DNA of 64,000 nt, from contig JBAMDO010000085.1 in the NCBI GenBank assembly GCA_037074765.1, forward strand, positions 152,737-216,736, given 5' to 3'. Of the stretch, positions 1 to 15,052 are shown one piece after another; the first letter of the stretch is position 1; every line of letters starts with the position of its first letter. Under the pieces are notes generated by a model. That model was not told the origin of the DNA. It did no database searches and saw nothing but the letters and a program-made list of their open reading frames with translations. This DNA is from Mansonella perstans. Lineage: Eukaryota; Nematoda; Chromadorea; Rhabditida; Onchocercidae. Both the position numbers and the translations under genes were made by a program.

Positions 1-1181
1 GGATCATAGTCACGCAACCAGGTTTTAATTTTTGATAGCCACTTATTTTTCTGCAAAAGATCAAATGAACAGGTTGACTGTCCTCCTCTAATAGCATTTC
101 TACCTATAATTAGAAAATCTGACTTTCTTTATTCAATTTTCGAAAAAATGCCTTCTTCTGTCGAATTCACCTTCAATAGTGTCTCATACTCCAGTTTTTT
201 ATTTTTATCACCGCTCTTTGCGACGATTTTCTCCATTTTATCTATGGTGCCTTCCAGATCCTGCAGGCTTTCTTGAAAAGTTCTTTTTGTATTATATCAA
301 GATCCCGTATTGGATTAACTTCACCTTCTACATGCGTAACGTTATCATCATCAAAAGCACCGAAATTACAACTCATCATTGTATCCCTTAATCTATGTAA
401 TAAAAGAGGAAGAAATTTTGTTCTTCTAGTAAATTCATAATAAAGTTCAACTTTAATGGTCGTATAACAAAACAGTGTTCAATTCACAACGTTAATATTT
501 TTATCTTTGAATTCCATTCCTTCTTTTTAAACCTCAGAAAAAATGGTATGAAGTGCAAAAGGCCTCGGTATTAATTGAAATTCATTACTGACTGACAAAG
601 ATGAAAAAGAGCACCGTACGCATTAGTGTATGGCAAAAAAGCATTTCCAAGACCTGATTCTTCGGAAGCACCACTCACCAAACCTGCAATATCAACAACA
701 TTTAAAAATGCTGGCACTCTAATTAAAGGCTTAAAATGCTCTACCAACCAGTTGAAATGGTTATCATTAAGGGATACACGACGTAAAGCGATCAAGCACT
801 TCATTGTGTGATGAGCAAATGAAAATAGAAAATGCTAGAAAATAGCCCCAAAATAAAAATTCCATCATTTAGAGCAGATACAGCAGAATAGGAGAAAAGA
901 AAAATGAAGGATGGAATGGAAGTTCAAGAAATGTTTTACAATACACACAGTCCAAAGGGAACATTCAGTTATGATAAAGGTCATCACTGCAAATGATAAA
1001 GTAACATGAAGTGTTTTTGAATATCAAGGGATAAATAATGTAGAAATAAATTAACTATTTCACAGTTACTTACGTTAGGTTCAATTGTACAAAAAGAGAA
1101 GTTTTCTGTTTGTGCTTGCCTTTTTGTTAGCACATTGAAAAAAGTGCTTTCCTCGACGTTTGAAACTCCAATAATACCCAT
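1..1181 (-). pseudogene. OLA1: Degenerate copy of Obg-like ATPase 1 (OLA1), truncated by window edge
   Basis: Read on the minus strand, pieces line up in order with OLA1, a conserved cytosolic P-loop ATPase/GTPase. An exon at 1181-1074 reads [15 protein letters not shown] and FSFCTIEPN, where OLA1 has [15 protein letters not shown]; it is flanked by a TTTAG acceptor and a GTAAGT donor. Block 811-600 carries RVPAFLNVVDIAGLV and GLGNAF (G3 region). Block about 375-180 carries [17 protein letters not shown], then shifts frame into the IDKMEK region. Block 70-1 carries KNKWLSKIKTWL. Damage: the Walker A Lys-Ser is changed (GKST to EEST), the reading frame breaks near 270, a TAA stop lies at 129-131, and the N-terminal exon is not visible. 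Introns are kept, so this is not a processed copy. Known of the family: the Walker A lysine is needed for nucleotide hydrolysis. Inference: a decayed duplicate of a functional OLA1 elsewhere. Confidence 0.85.
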
Positions 1182-1916
1182 CTAAACTGAATATTTTGAA
1201 AATGGGGATCTATTTGATTTTTTTGCATTTTTTTTTTTGTTGAAATTCTTGCAAAATTAACAGGTAGTAAATATATATACTTCCTTTTGATTTGCAATTG
1301 ATTTGCAAAAAAAGTTCTCAAAACTTTCTGGAAATCGTTCACATATCATTGTTCTATAATATGATATGCAATAGATATGAATTATGAAAAATATTACATC
1401 AATTCATACTAATCACGATTTTAATCCATATTTGTTTTATTTAATTAGATTAGTTAGTTGATGATTCATTTATTATTTTTACGGAAAATAATACAAACGA
1501 AAAGGTTTCTTTAAAATGAATAACACATGATCAAGATATATCAGAATTAATTAACCCAGTATGTTGATTTTGTGACTTATGGTGTCGAATTAGTGGAATT
1601 GATGTAATGATGGATATATCGGAAATTAATGAATTCACATAATCGATACACAAGAACTGAAGATTAGATGCATTGATCGTATCATATGTTAATTTCAATG
1701 ACATTAACTTCAAAACGAATCCAATCCACACAAATAAATTCATCCAGTTTAGATAGTTATAAGCAACACATTAATTAATCAGTCAATTTGTATTGTCAAA
1801 AAATGAAATTAATATGAAAATTATTTTGTTGGAAATTTCAATATTACAACACTTTCAGAAAAACGTTTAAATATGACAATTTAAGAGGAGGCAAAAAAAG
1901 GGAACAGGAAAATGAG
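1182..1916. other. Intergenic, no gene seen
   Basis: AT-rich sequence between the OLA1 relic and the next minus-strand reading frame. The short frame at 1531-1743 (minus) has no recognisable motif and no convincing splice sites; I see nothing else. Confidence 0.4.
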
Positions 1917-2198
1917 CTATTGAAAATTTACAATATTTTCCGGATTATTATCATTATCATTATTATTTAACTCTTCCTGATTTTGTCGAAATCCGGCATC
2001 ATTAGCTGGCTGATTAATGAATTGACGTTGATGTCGCCTATTCTGTTGATACTGAACTCTTCCGCCATCATTTATTAAATTTTGTTGTTCAAGCATAATC
2101 TGTAAAGGAATTCGTTGAAATCTTTTTTTTGTCTTTCTACTCATAACTGTTTTCAATTTATTCCGGGTTTCCGGACATATGCATATAACACATAGCAT
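1917..2198 (-). CDS. Asn/Gln-rich open frame, possible small gene or terminal exon
   Basis: A minus-strand frame of up to 93 codons that ends at 1917. It is polar and rich in Asn, Gln and Arg towards the C-terminus (for example QYQQNRRHQRQF and NNNDNDNNPEN), with a basic stretch MSRKTKKRFQR near the start. An in-frame TGA lies just upstream of the first ATG, so it is either a tiny gene or an exon entered through a weak acceptor. It lies directly downstream of the four-span membrane protein gene on the same strand, but phase and acceptor quality do not support joining the two. Not recognised; low-complexity Asn/Gln composition can arise by chance in AT-rich DNA. Confidence 0.25.
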   Translation of the reverse strand: MLCVICICPETRNKLKTVMSRKTKKRFQRIPLQIMLEQQNLINDGGRVQYQQNRRHQRQFINQPANDAGFRQNQEELNNNDNDNNPENIVNFQ

Positions 2199-2470
2199 TT
2201 TGTATCAAGATTAGCTTATTGGATTACAAAAATATCAAAGATTTTATTCTACAGAAACAAAAGGTGCGCATTATATTAAATAACGCGTAATTAATAAAGT
2301 GGTAATAAATTAACTGAGTAATTCATTAATTAAACGACAAAAATTACCCTTCTTAGGTTATAATAGTCATTTAATTTCAATCATAAAGGATTGATGCATT
2401 TCTAAAAAAATTTTTATTTGTTAATTTATTTACTACCCTATTCATTTTGCACAACTAATTGACTAATTAA

Positions 2471-4737
<2,267 letters not shown>

Positions 4738-6578
4738 TGTTATTATTAATAAATATATGTGTCCACTAATAGCTAAATATATTTTGTTTTTATTTCAAAT
4801 TTATAATTGCAAAAAAAAAAAAGAAATGAACAAATATTTTGCATATCTAATTTAATGCTTAAAAAAAATAAAAATTAAGTTTTGAAAGTTTAATTTTTAT
4901 CAGAAAAATCTTTTTAGGAAATTTATCTAAAAAAAACGTACTAATAGTTTATTATTTTGCCACCAGTTTAAAAAAATTCGTTTCTGTTTTGAAATCAAAT
5001 AAATTCTATTTGTTTAAAATTTATGCGATGTTACATCACCTGCTATTGTTATTAATTAACCAAAACTTATAAATACTCTATAGAAGTGACAACTTGAAAG
5101 TTAGTTTATAGCAGAAAATATAAAATTTGTTTATTGGATAGAAAGAAAGTTTACATTTTTAAATGATTGACCAAACAATCAATGGCTAATAATATGAAAT
5201 GATATTAACAGAATGCTTTTTTCCTTTTAAATTTTGATTGCAATTTTTTTTTTTCAGTATTTGAATATTCAAATCAAATTAATTCCTCAGATAAAGAAAA
5301 TACATTACATTAGCAGATATTCATAAGATTACATTAATTTCATTTAATTAAATATATTTTTCTACCAAATCAATTTTCATGATTAGCTTTGATTAGATTC
5401 AATTCACAGCTGATTTAGATTTAATTCATAGCTCATTCAGTATGACCCTAATTTTAGTTTTTGTTTATTTCGCTTTAGCTTGACATCCATTGAATTTGAT
5501 TTGATTTAAATTTTATCACAACTATTTCAAATATTTCTTTTAAATGTAATTTGAAAATATTACTATTTAAAGATAACAAAAATTCATTTGAATAAATTAA
5601 CACATAACAAAAGTACAAGTGAAAAGTTAAGCTTTCATTTAAACTAGATAGAAAGTAAGATGCCGAAAGTTAGTATTTCAATGTATCACTTTATCAAATG
5701 ATTGAAATAATTTTAAAGTACAACATCCTTTTTTTTCCTCCCTTCTTCTGATTAAATTACCTTGATTGAAAATTCATTTGTATATATCCTAATTAAACTA
5801 AATAAAAGTAAATTAAGAGAGCGCATTTCATAATATAACTAAATGTATTATTTTTCACGATTTATAGTTGCATAAATCTAAATATGAATTTATGAAAAAT
5901 ACGCTCTTAATTATGAAGAAGTTTTGAAAAAAAGGAATGAAATAAAATTACGAAATTAAAGTTTGAACTTAATTAATCATAATGAGTTAATGAGTTTTTT
6001 TTTTTTCAATTGATTAAATCCATTGCATACAAGGAGGAAAAAGAATGAATTTCTCAATGACTAATAGAAAGTGCTTGAATAATTAAAAGTCAGCGAGAGT
6101 CTCGTAAGAAAGAAAAGACAATTTAAATTAAATTTAAATGGGAATTCAATTCGTTACAGTTTCAAATATAGCGTAATATTTCCTTTAAAAGAAAACATGA
6201 TAAATTATACATGCTTATATTCAGTTAGTTTTATTCATCTAAATATCCCAGCTAACAGTAATGGAATTGATAATTGGTAATTGATGAAGGCAATTCAATG
6301 GAAATAAAATTTATAGCCTTCAAAGATGGCAATATGATTGTTTCGACGAATTTACAGATCATTCTGTCACCATTACGAATCTGTTTCAAATATTGATCTA
6401 AAGAAATGAGTCATTCTGGGTTTCAAAAAGATCATTGCAGAATTATGGATGAAAAAATCAAACAATTCTTCGTTATTGCATATTCATAAGAAAACTGTAA
6501 AAAACAAATATTGAAGCACTCTCAATCTTTACTTCAACTCTTACATATACTCATTCAATGTTTTCTCTCTCTCCAATT
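4738..6578. other. Intergenic AT-rich stretch
   Basis: Upstream of the minus-strand membrane protein gene. No splice-bounded coding block, RNA gene or clear repeat family is visible; it holds short homopolymer runs only. Confidence 0.4.
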
Positions 6579-6743
6579 TCATGTTTTCTCAAAAGTTCTA
6601 TCTACGTCTAACATCTCTTCGATTAACTTATTCACTCGTTCGAATGATTCATTTTTGAATTCTTTGGGCAAATTTTTGATATCTGATAATAATGTTTTGG
6701 ATGAAGTGCTTTGGGATTCGATTTCTTGGTTAGAATATCTCAT
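6579..6743 (-). CDS. Short charged open frame (about 54 codons), doubtful
   Basis: Minus-strand frame from ATG at 6743 to TGA at 6579, with protein-like composition rich in Glu, Lys and Ser (for example SDIKNLPKEFKNESFE and KLIEEMLDVD), weakly coiled-coil-like. The opposite strand is also open for 112 codons but reads as Ser/Phe/Leu-rich antisense. No acceptor or donor joins it to other exons. It lies just upstream of, and divergent from, spe-39. Could be a tiny gene, a gene relic or chance. Confidence 0.25.
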   Translation of the reverse strand: MRYSNQEIESQSTSSKTLLSDIKNLPKEFKNESFERVNKLIEEMLDVDRTFEKT

Positions 6744-6991
6744 ATTTATTTCCGTCTTCTCTTCTCTTTTACCGGTCAATTTTTCCGGGAGATTTTCTCA
6801 AGTATATAATAAATGCAAAAGAATTGATGTAATACTGAAATTTGATTAAGTTTCAAACAGGAATCAACTTCTAATCAATTCCAATATTTAAGTTTTTTCT
6901 AGTAAGAATTAAATCTGAATAAAAATATTTTCCAGATTTGGTTTGTATATTAATGGATATAGTATATGATTCAGTGAGATTGTAAAATTTT

Positions 6992-9900
6992 ATGGCAGCT
7001 CATCGGAAATTCACTTTCGAAAATCCAGAAGATAGCTACTGGAATTCTAATGAAGCCGTTGATGTTCCATTTGATAACTCGTCGACTACTAATGCAGTAA
7101 TTAATCATTTAATTAGTTGGTAATTGTGTCTTAGTTCTGCATCTATTAGATTATTAAACGGAATAAATGATAAAAAGCCATTCCAATAACTCGAAATCAA
7201 AAACTCTGTATCAATTAATTCTATTCAATCTTTTATTTTCTTCCATATATCCGTAATTTTAACGACTTATTTTCTATTAACAAGAGCTCATTTAGCACAG
7301 TTTTAGAAGTGCTGAAGAAATGATCATATCAGCTATTCATTATTTCACCATATATTTTAGCATTATTGTTCCAGAATTTCTATCATTTCAAAGTTTTCAT
7401 AGGCTGCAGCTCGAGCGGCTCTAGATGATTTGTTCGAATGTAAGTTTCGTTTTGACAGCGATGATGGTTGCTCAAATACTGGAAGTGAATCACCGTCTAG
7501 TGGAGGGAATCAGACCAAGCAAAATTCAAGGTTTAAATTTTATTTTAGGGAGATAAAATTTCGAAGAAGTTATTTTACTCATCTTACCAAATACTTCTAT
7601 GAAATTATTAAATCAACAATTTCATTTTGTCGCTCACGACATGTTAAATCTGGGATCTATTGGTCTTCAGTTCATTCATCCCTCACTTCGAGATTGTTCA
7701 ACATCTGTCTTATGATAATCGATTGTTTATGCAAAAATCCTTTTCTCTACTTCCGAATTTATGGTTCCAGGAACGGAAGTGCAAATGTGTTGAAAACAGC
7801 CTTTGAATTCTCGTCTTCCAATCGTTCCATCTTTCAGTTCAACCAGGTGATTTAAAATCGTTACCTTTGATGTGTTTTTTCTTTCTGCTCACCGATGTCA
7901 ACAGTCATGTGATTACAAGAATGTCCTCATTTTTCTTTCGCAAGTTTCTGATTTTAAGTAATGTTTTTCTGGGCATTTTTATAGTGTAGGAATGGTTTAC
8001 TGAAATACGGCATTTTTGTTGGGATTTATGATTTAAACTTATTTTTAGGATCTTAGCCGAAAATTTTCTCCAAAATCTACTACTGCTGCTGCTTGGAATT
8101 CTGCTGCTTCATTCGTTTCCGATGGCAGTGCTGAATCATTTTCGAGTTCTGCAACCGCACAACTAGACTATTCTAGATTGAAGAGTGAACATAGGAAATT
8201 GCAAAAGCATCTTGAGGTTTTTTAGACTTATTTAGTTTTAAACTTGTCGTCTTTCATCTTCTCACCTTATTTTTTCCACTAGTATTAAGACGAATATATA
8301 GATATGATTAAGTGGTAATCGTTTTGAGAAGAAATTTTGCTTTTGTAATTTTTTCAATATTTTGTTTCATTACTTAGAAATTTTATGTGGCCTTTTCTTG
8401 CATCACCCATAAATGTGTTCCAAATGTTTTCTCTAGTGGTTTTTTTAAGTTTCGAGGTGCTGTGTAGTGTTTTCCCTAAAATTTGCCATTTTAGCAAGTA
8501 AGATTAGAACGTTATCGTGCAGCTGATCCTGAGGTTACAGTTCGAAGATTGTTACGAAATGATGCGGTTTCACTGGACTTGTATCGAAGTAAGAAAGAAA
8601 AACTAGATCTGTTAGAGGCCGCTTTAGAATCGTATGATGGAAACGTCATCACTGCTGTAAGCATTTCAGTTCAGTTTTTTTCTTGTTAAGTAAGGATTGT
8701 GTCTATCTTCATATTTATTCTTCATTATTTAGAACCGCTGACTGCTTACAATTTTCTGTCAATTCAATTTCTGTCAATTCTTTTTTTTCCTTAATATCTA
8801 GAATTAGAGCATGTTATAGCTGATGTTTATGATTTATCCATTTGGATATATAAGGTTGAGATTTGGCAATCGTAATAATCAAAAATTATTGCTTAATGTC
8901 AATTTACTTGATTGAAATAGTAATTTTTTTAAGTTAAAATTTTTATTCATTACAAGTTGTTCCTACCGAAAAGCTTTATTTTTTCACGTATTACAAACTT
9001 GATAACCTATTTACTTTGTAGGTTTGTTATACACACTGTAGGCTTTTGTTTCACTGTTTTAAGTGTTTGTAGATTCAACATATAAATTTCTATTCAGATT
9101 GTGTTAGCTTTGGAAAAGTCTCTTGGAACTTCGACATTTTTGGATATCCTAAAACAAAAACCAATTGCTGCCCGTCATTATTTAGCTTATTTAAAAGATA
9201 TGAAGAATTTTGATAAACTTTCTTCAATATTGCTGTAAGTTTTGATTTATTTGTACATTTTGTAATATGGACTATTTTTCAGTTCCATTGCATAATACGA
9301 GCTCTTTTTGTGCTACTTTTGATAAGCAACAAATCGTATGAGGTAGTAGTTTAGGTCTAGTTCTATTTTTAAGTGCATTCCATGGAAGGCAAATTTTTTA
9401 TTGGTTTTATTGATGAACGATAAAAAGTTCACTGCATAAAAGTTTTCTAGAATTCTCTAGATAAGGCTAACAAGTTCTTCCGGTTCGTTTTTTCTCACTT
9501 TCAAAAAATGTAAAAAAAGTGAAGTAGAATTTACATTTTCCATTGTATATCAGCAAAAGCTAAGCAGCGCTTAAATTTTGAAAAAGATTTCTTTTTCAGA
9601 GCCTTGAATCGTACAGACGAAGCTGTACTTGTGTTATATGCAGTAGCCTGTGGGAAAAAACCAAGTGAACGAATTGTGTACTTAAAAAAATGTCTTAGTG
9701 TATGTATTACCATTCCATCACTAGAAGTTTTTTCGAAATCTGTGAATGAATATATCGATCTTCTGGAACGGCAAATTATAATTGAAGTAAGAAATTTAAC
9801 GATATGATATAATACAGCACTTAGAAATACTTGACATAGTTTTGTAATGATTCTTCTACTTTTCAAGTGTTGTCATTATTTAGGATGCCGATGAAGCACT

Positions 9901-11655
9901 TATTAAAGAAGGAAAAAGCAAAATCTTCCAGCAGTATCCCAAAACAATTTCTTTAATTGGACGGCCAGTTTTGACAACATTGTATTATTCCTGCCTGTAT
10001 CATTTCGATCTTCCCGTGGTACTTTCATTTCTCTCTCGAACAATTAATCTTCGAAAACATACCTTATGTCATAACTGTCATCGTTTTGATATATTAAAGC
10101 GAAAGATATTATCGAAGATATTATCGCTAAGAAAAAAAATTTGCAAAATAAACTAGAAATATGATTTAAAAAAGAACATTTGGAGAAACCTATGTTGTGA
10201 GATATTCGTTTGATCAAGGCAATAGCCAAGAAAGTATTTCCTTTTTTTGTTTCATTATTTTAAATGTAGTTGTAAAGTGAAAATATCATCACTACTTATA
10301 CTTGCAAGACAATGCCAGGATAGGCAAACTTATAATTTGGTTTGCAGGAAGAAAGATTTTAGAGGTACTACTTGATGTCATAGGAAGAGTTGGTTTTTTT
10401 TGCACTAAGATTTATTTGCAGAATGCTTATGCGAGTCCGTTATCCATAAAAGAATTTTTCAATATGACTGAAAAGCAGTATGCATGGATGGCAATATTGG
10501 CGTTATCTAGGTTAAAAAGGTTTAAATTTGACTGTCTTCGTTTGCTAATTATAAATTATTGGACATCAAGAGATATATTTTGTTGGAGCCGGGTTTGATA
10601 ATTTATTTGGATTAGATTTACATGCAGTGTTGATTATTTCATTAAAAATAATTCGAGAGAACCAAATTTCTTACCGCGCAGTACTCGATAATATAAATTT
10701 CAAGATTAGTAAAAATTTCTTTTTTTTGATTCCTAGAACAAAGAGAAAGTTTTTGAAACTGAAAGAATCTAGCCTAAAAAGAGAAGTGATACTTGCATTA
10801 ACTGATTAGTTAATTGACATGTAAAACGGCAGAGAGTTTGTTCAGATGGAATGATATCGAAAGAGTATTGATGAGCAAGAAATTATTGGGTGGTGTTAAA
10901 ATTCATTGTCCTTTTGCATGGCGACATTTTTTTACCATAATTTCAAGAAACGAGCAGCCACCAAAAGAAGTATCGCATTATTTTTTTATTTTTCATATGT
11001 ATTTCATGTCTATTTACTAGAACTTTGAATTAGCATGAATTAATTTATTTTAAAGGACATGAAATTTATTAAATTGGTTTTTTCCCATTACTACACGATA
11101 TTGAATTTATGAAATATAGCTCGCGAAAAATTATGAATGTATAAGAAATCTAAATTTTTTTTTCAAAAAAATTGGGCAAATTTGAAGAAATAATTATTGT
11201 CTTTGAAACTATTTCGGGATTATTTTTTCCTTTTCGCAGATTTTATGTAAGCTTTTGCGTGCCGTTCCGGATGTAAACGAACGTGAACGTCTCGCAAACC
11301 AATTTCCGGATGCAACTGAGATAACAATCGAATGCTTGGTAGCGCAAAAGGATCGGATTGCACTAAGAGCATTTTTAGCCAAGCTAACACCAAATACAAT
11401 AGAAGCTTATAAAGCATTGAACGCCTTGAATAATGTTGTATGTGAATAAGTTTGTGTGATTTTTTATAATTAATAACCATACTTTTTAATACGGGTTTTT
11501 TTGAAATTTAATTTCTATATGGATATGACAAAATTTGTGTTAGGTAGTATTAATGTATAATTAATTACATGGTTTTAAGTTTAAGATTACATTTAAAAAA
11601 TCCTTCCAAAATTTTAATGTAGTCTTCATTTTAGGCAAATCGATGGAAAAATTAG
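6992..11655 (+). CDS. spe-39: SPE-39 / VIPAS39 (VPS33B-interacting, VPS16B) homologue
   Basis: Twelve exons, phase-consistent throughout: 6992-7096, 7403-7530, 7771-7846, 8049-8216, 8495-8656, 9098-9234, 9600-9786, 9884-10018, 10422-10510, 10846-10969, 11240-11437, 11635-11655; 509 residues. Family members are about 490-520 residues, so it looks complete. Diagnostic matches to vertebrate VIPAS39 include YDGNVITA, LLERQIIIE, TTLYYSCLYHFD, the EKQYAWMAILA block and the extreme C-terminus RWKN. The N-terminal third is acidic, Ser-rich and poorly conserved; the rest is the helical VPS16-like domain. Known role: partner of the Sec1/Munc18 protein VPS33B in endosome/lysosome trafficking; in worms needed for sperm membranous organelles. 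The last coding exon is only 21 bp. The gene stands alone on the plus strand. Confidence 0.96.
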
Positions 11656-12330
11656 ATAGACAATTTGATTCAGTGGGAAAACCCGATAGACTCTGCTTCC
11701 GACAAAGAAGTATATATTTATTATGAGATCTTTTTGAAGTCTTTAAAAGATGATTTTATTTGAATTCATTTGGTAGATATTCTAGTTTGTAATTTTTTAT
11801 GAGCTATTCTTTGATGATATTTATTTTTATTTTTTTGAGACAGTTGTAGATTATTAAATGTGTCTAATACATGTGACCTAAAATATGAATTGTATATTGT
11901 ATATATTACTAAATAGATTTTTTTTTCGAATTAATTTTTATTGAATTTCAAATACAAATACGGTCTTAGAAGGATCGGTTTGTCATCACTTAGTTATTCA
12001 TATTACACTAAGCAATTTTTTGTTTCCATTTTTCATACTCTTTCCAACTGTTGGTTTTTTGAAATTCAACTGTGATATGGGTTTGTTTCATTAATTACTA
12101 AGCTTTGTGATGAATTGCTATTGTTGGTGAAATTGTCATATGGTAATGTCTAATTAGCACTTATTAGTCACTTATTTTGTATTCGGTGAACATTTTTTCC
12201 TAAAAATTTTGCAAGCATATGATTATGATTATTTACCGGTTTTCAGTGATGGATTAATCCGTATAAATATATATATATATATATATATCAGATAAATATT
12301 TTTATTTCCAATAAGCTCTGTAAAAAATGC
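11656..12330. other. Intergenic, with a short TA microsatellite
   Basis: 3' flank of spe-39. A (TA)n run lies at about 12266-12288. No coding block is seen. Confidence 0.5.
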
Positions 12331-12334
12331 ACTC

Positions 12335-12775
12335 AATGATATCATAAAATTAGCAAAAATTTCAATTCGGATTAGTCAAGACTGATCATGAGTTTGACAT
12401 CGTGTGGAATAATTACTCTTAATAATGTTCATAATTGTTACTAGCAGAAATAGTATAATAACATATGGTAGAGTAATGACAAACTACAATGATATCATAA
12501 GTTAGCAAAAATTTTAATTCAACCATCAAGATTAACCATGATTAATCATAAGTTTGACATCGTATGGAATAATTATTCTTTAGGTATAAATGGTATAATA
12601 GCAACATATGATACAGTAATGACAAACTAATTTAGCCCTCAAGATTAATCATGATTAATCATAAATTTGACAACGTGTGGAATAATTATTCTCAATAATG
12701 TTCATAATTGTTACTAGATATAAATGGTATAATAACATATGATGGAGTAATGACAAAGTACAATGCTCGATAATT
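12335..12775. repeat. Three imperfect tandem copies of a 130-160 bp unit
   Basis: The same string of words recurs three times, in order and in one orientation: a TTAGCAAAAAT start (weak in the third copy), TTTGACATCGTGTGG / TTTGACATCGTATGG / TTTGACAACGTGTGG, then AATAATTA-TTCTxAAT, TGGTATAATA, ACATATG-T and AGTAATGACAAA. Copies begin near 12340, 12495 and 12635. Copies differ by substitutions and small deletions. No coding frame runs through it, and I do not recognise a transposon family. Confidence 0.85.
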
Positions 12776-14625
12776 GTAATAAAAATATTCCAGAAAATTC
12801 CCATGATAATTAATGAATTACATTTAATCTTTTCAAACAAGTAAAACATTTACATACAATACTGCACACTAATTAATGAGGTAAATGTTGACAATGAAAA
12901 TATCATAAAGATAAACGATGCAAACGAATTCATTCGTATGAAATTAATTGAAAGTTAACAATTGAAATTTAGTAAAAGTTTTGAAAAAATTTAAATTAAC
13001 TTTTTCATTATTGATTTGTTCGCGAAAATTTGCATAAATATAAGGAAATGCTATAAATGGTATGAATTTGTGCAATATTCATTAGTGCTGCCATCAATTG
13101 AATTCATAAATTCGTCTCACAAGCGGTTCATTTTTCTCTCTTTTCCTTTTCTCTACAATTTCTTGTTAATTTAATCATTTTATCAATTCAGATTAGTTTT
13201 TTTTCCAATTCAAATTTTTTTTATCATTTTATCAATTCAAATTAATGTCGAAAACTTTTTAATATTGTATTTATTAAAATATTTTTATCTTTAGTTAATA
13301 AGATTTCAAATTTTTTTTTTTATTTAAGCTAATAAATTATTTTTAAATGTGCCTGTTTCGGAAATAATGAGAGTGAATGAAAATATTTGCCAGGATTATG
13401 CATCCAGAAATTGCTCATGCTAGGAAGAGTAATAAAAAGAAAATTAAGTTTGAAAAGTGAATTTAATAAAGCCAATATTAATTTTAGTAGATGTAAATTT
13501 TCATCATCAGAAATAAATTCATTTTAAAGTGATAATATTTCAAAATTTTTTTTTTCATTTACAAATTAAGTTATTGTTTTACAATTGCCAATTTAATATT
13601 ATCGATCGGTGGGAAAAAAGTTCTGGAAAAAATTCGCAGAGAACAAATCTAATAGATTGGTTTTTTTCTTTTTACCTAAAAATGTCCATTGGAAAAAAAA
13701 TACAAACAATAGTAAGAAAAATTTGCTAATTCCTGAAGATATCATATTTGAAATTTGTCTTTTATCATCAATAAATAAATCCTGATCTAAAATTGATTCA
13801 TTGCTTCATCATTGATCGATTTTGATCGTAAATTTTTCATCATATTAGGTTATTTTTTTTTTTGTTTGAATGTAAATAATATCTGTGAACAAAGGATAAA
13901 AGTTTCAAATTACAGGTCAAATGTCATATAGTTATCATTATGTTCGTTTTTTTTTGATGTAAATGGGAACCTCTTTTAGATTGTAATGGAAATGTTTTAA
14001 TAAATTACACAGGAATAATTTTAAATATGCAAATTAAAAATTTGAATTTAATATACGTGAGACGTGATATGTAGAAGGTTGCAAAAAAATGGATGATGCG
14101 TTATGATCGATTTTCAGATTTCTACATTTTTCATGTAGTTACGTGTTTTTTTTTTACGTTTTACTAAATATACGTAGCGTAAAAATGAACTGCTAAAAAT
14201 TGTATGTTATTTTCTTTCGCACGGCAGAATGTGTAAAATATTTTTGAATGATTGAATTTCAATTCTAATAAAATCAAAAATGAAACACGCAGTAGTCGTG
14301 TAACAGGTGACTACTAGTATATTTTACTATCTGTTCCAATTTTATGATGGCTTAACAAACGTATTTCAACGTGACATAAGTGAAAATAGACATTATTAAA
14401 ATTACAATGATGATAGAATGCAATTATCATTGCAACGTCAAATATTTCTCATTATCAGTAAAAGTGAGCACGAGATCGCGATCGAAATTTAGAACTCGGT
14501 AAAAAGAAACAAATTCTATCACACTAGTTGTCTACAAAATACAACACTTACGTGATCTATGCTTACGAAACGTGATCTATGCTGTTTTTTTGTCATTGTT
14601 AGCATATTCATACGTGCAGATTACA

Positions 14626-14750
14626 TGTGTGTTGGTGTATATGTGTGTGTGTGTGTGCGTGCATGTATGTGTGTATTGTATGTGTATGTGTGTGTGTGTG
14701 TGCGTGCATGTATGTGTGTATGTGTGTGTGTATGTGTGTATGTGTATGTA
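14626..14750. repeat. GT-rich microsatellite with internal higher-order copy
   Basis: TGTGTGTGTGCGTGCATGTATG is present in closely similar form twice (near 14647 and 14691), so a longer unit containing the GT run was itself duplicated. The Cys/Val open frame across it is an artefact. Confidence 0.9.
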
Positions 14751-14937
14751 AACTTTGTTCAGTGCATTGCAGTAACGTAAACTGTTAAAGTAATTTGAAA
14801 TAGTGTAAATTCGAATTAAATATGTAAATGAATTAGATATGTGTGCATGATATAGTTGAATGTACTACGTACGTGTGTTTTTTTCACACAAAACGGCTAG
14901 AATTACGATGGAAATATAGTGAGTAAGCTATGTGAGT

Positions 14938-15052
14938 GCTGATAATGTGTGAATTACTATTATTCGTCCTACTTTGTCTGTTCATGGGGGGAAGAAGATA
15001 TGAGTGATAATGTATGAATTACTATTATTCGTCCTACTTTGTCTGTTAGTTC
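14938..15052. repeat. Direct duplication of about 45 bp
   Basis: The words TGAATTACTATTATTCG and TCCTACTTTGTCTGTT occur in the same order at about 14948-14982 and again at 15015-15049, separated by a short G/A-rich spacer. Nearly perfect identity points to a recent event. Confidence 0.9.

Noticed and set aside
571..804. Treating the OLA1-like blocks as a working gene
   Set aside because: Frameshift, stop and loss of the Walker A lysine are not compatible with an active OLA1.
6511..6849. 112-codon plus-strand frame
   Set aside because: Phe/Ser/Leu-rich antisense composition; the complementary frame is more protein-like, and neither joins spe-39.
14559..14780. 73-codon Cys/Val frame
   Set aside because: Translation of the GT/GTAT microsatellite.
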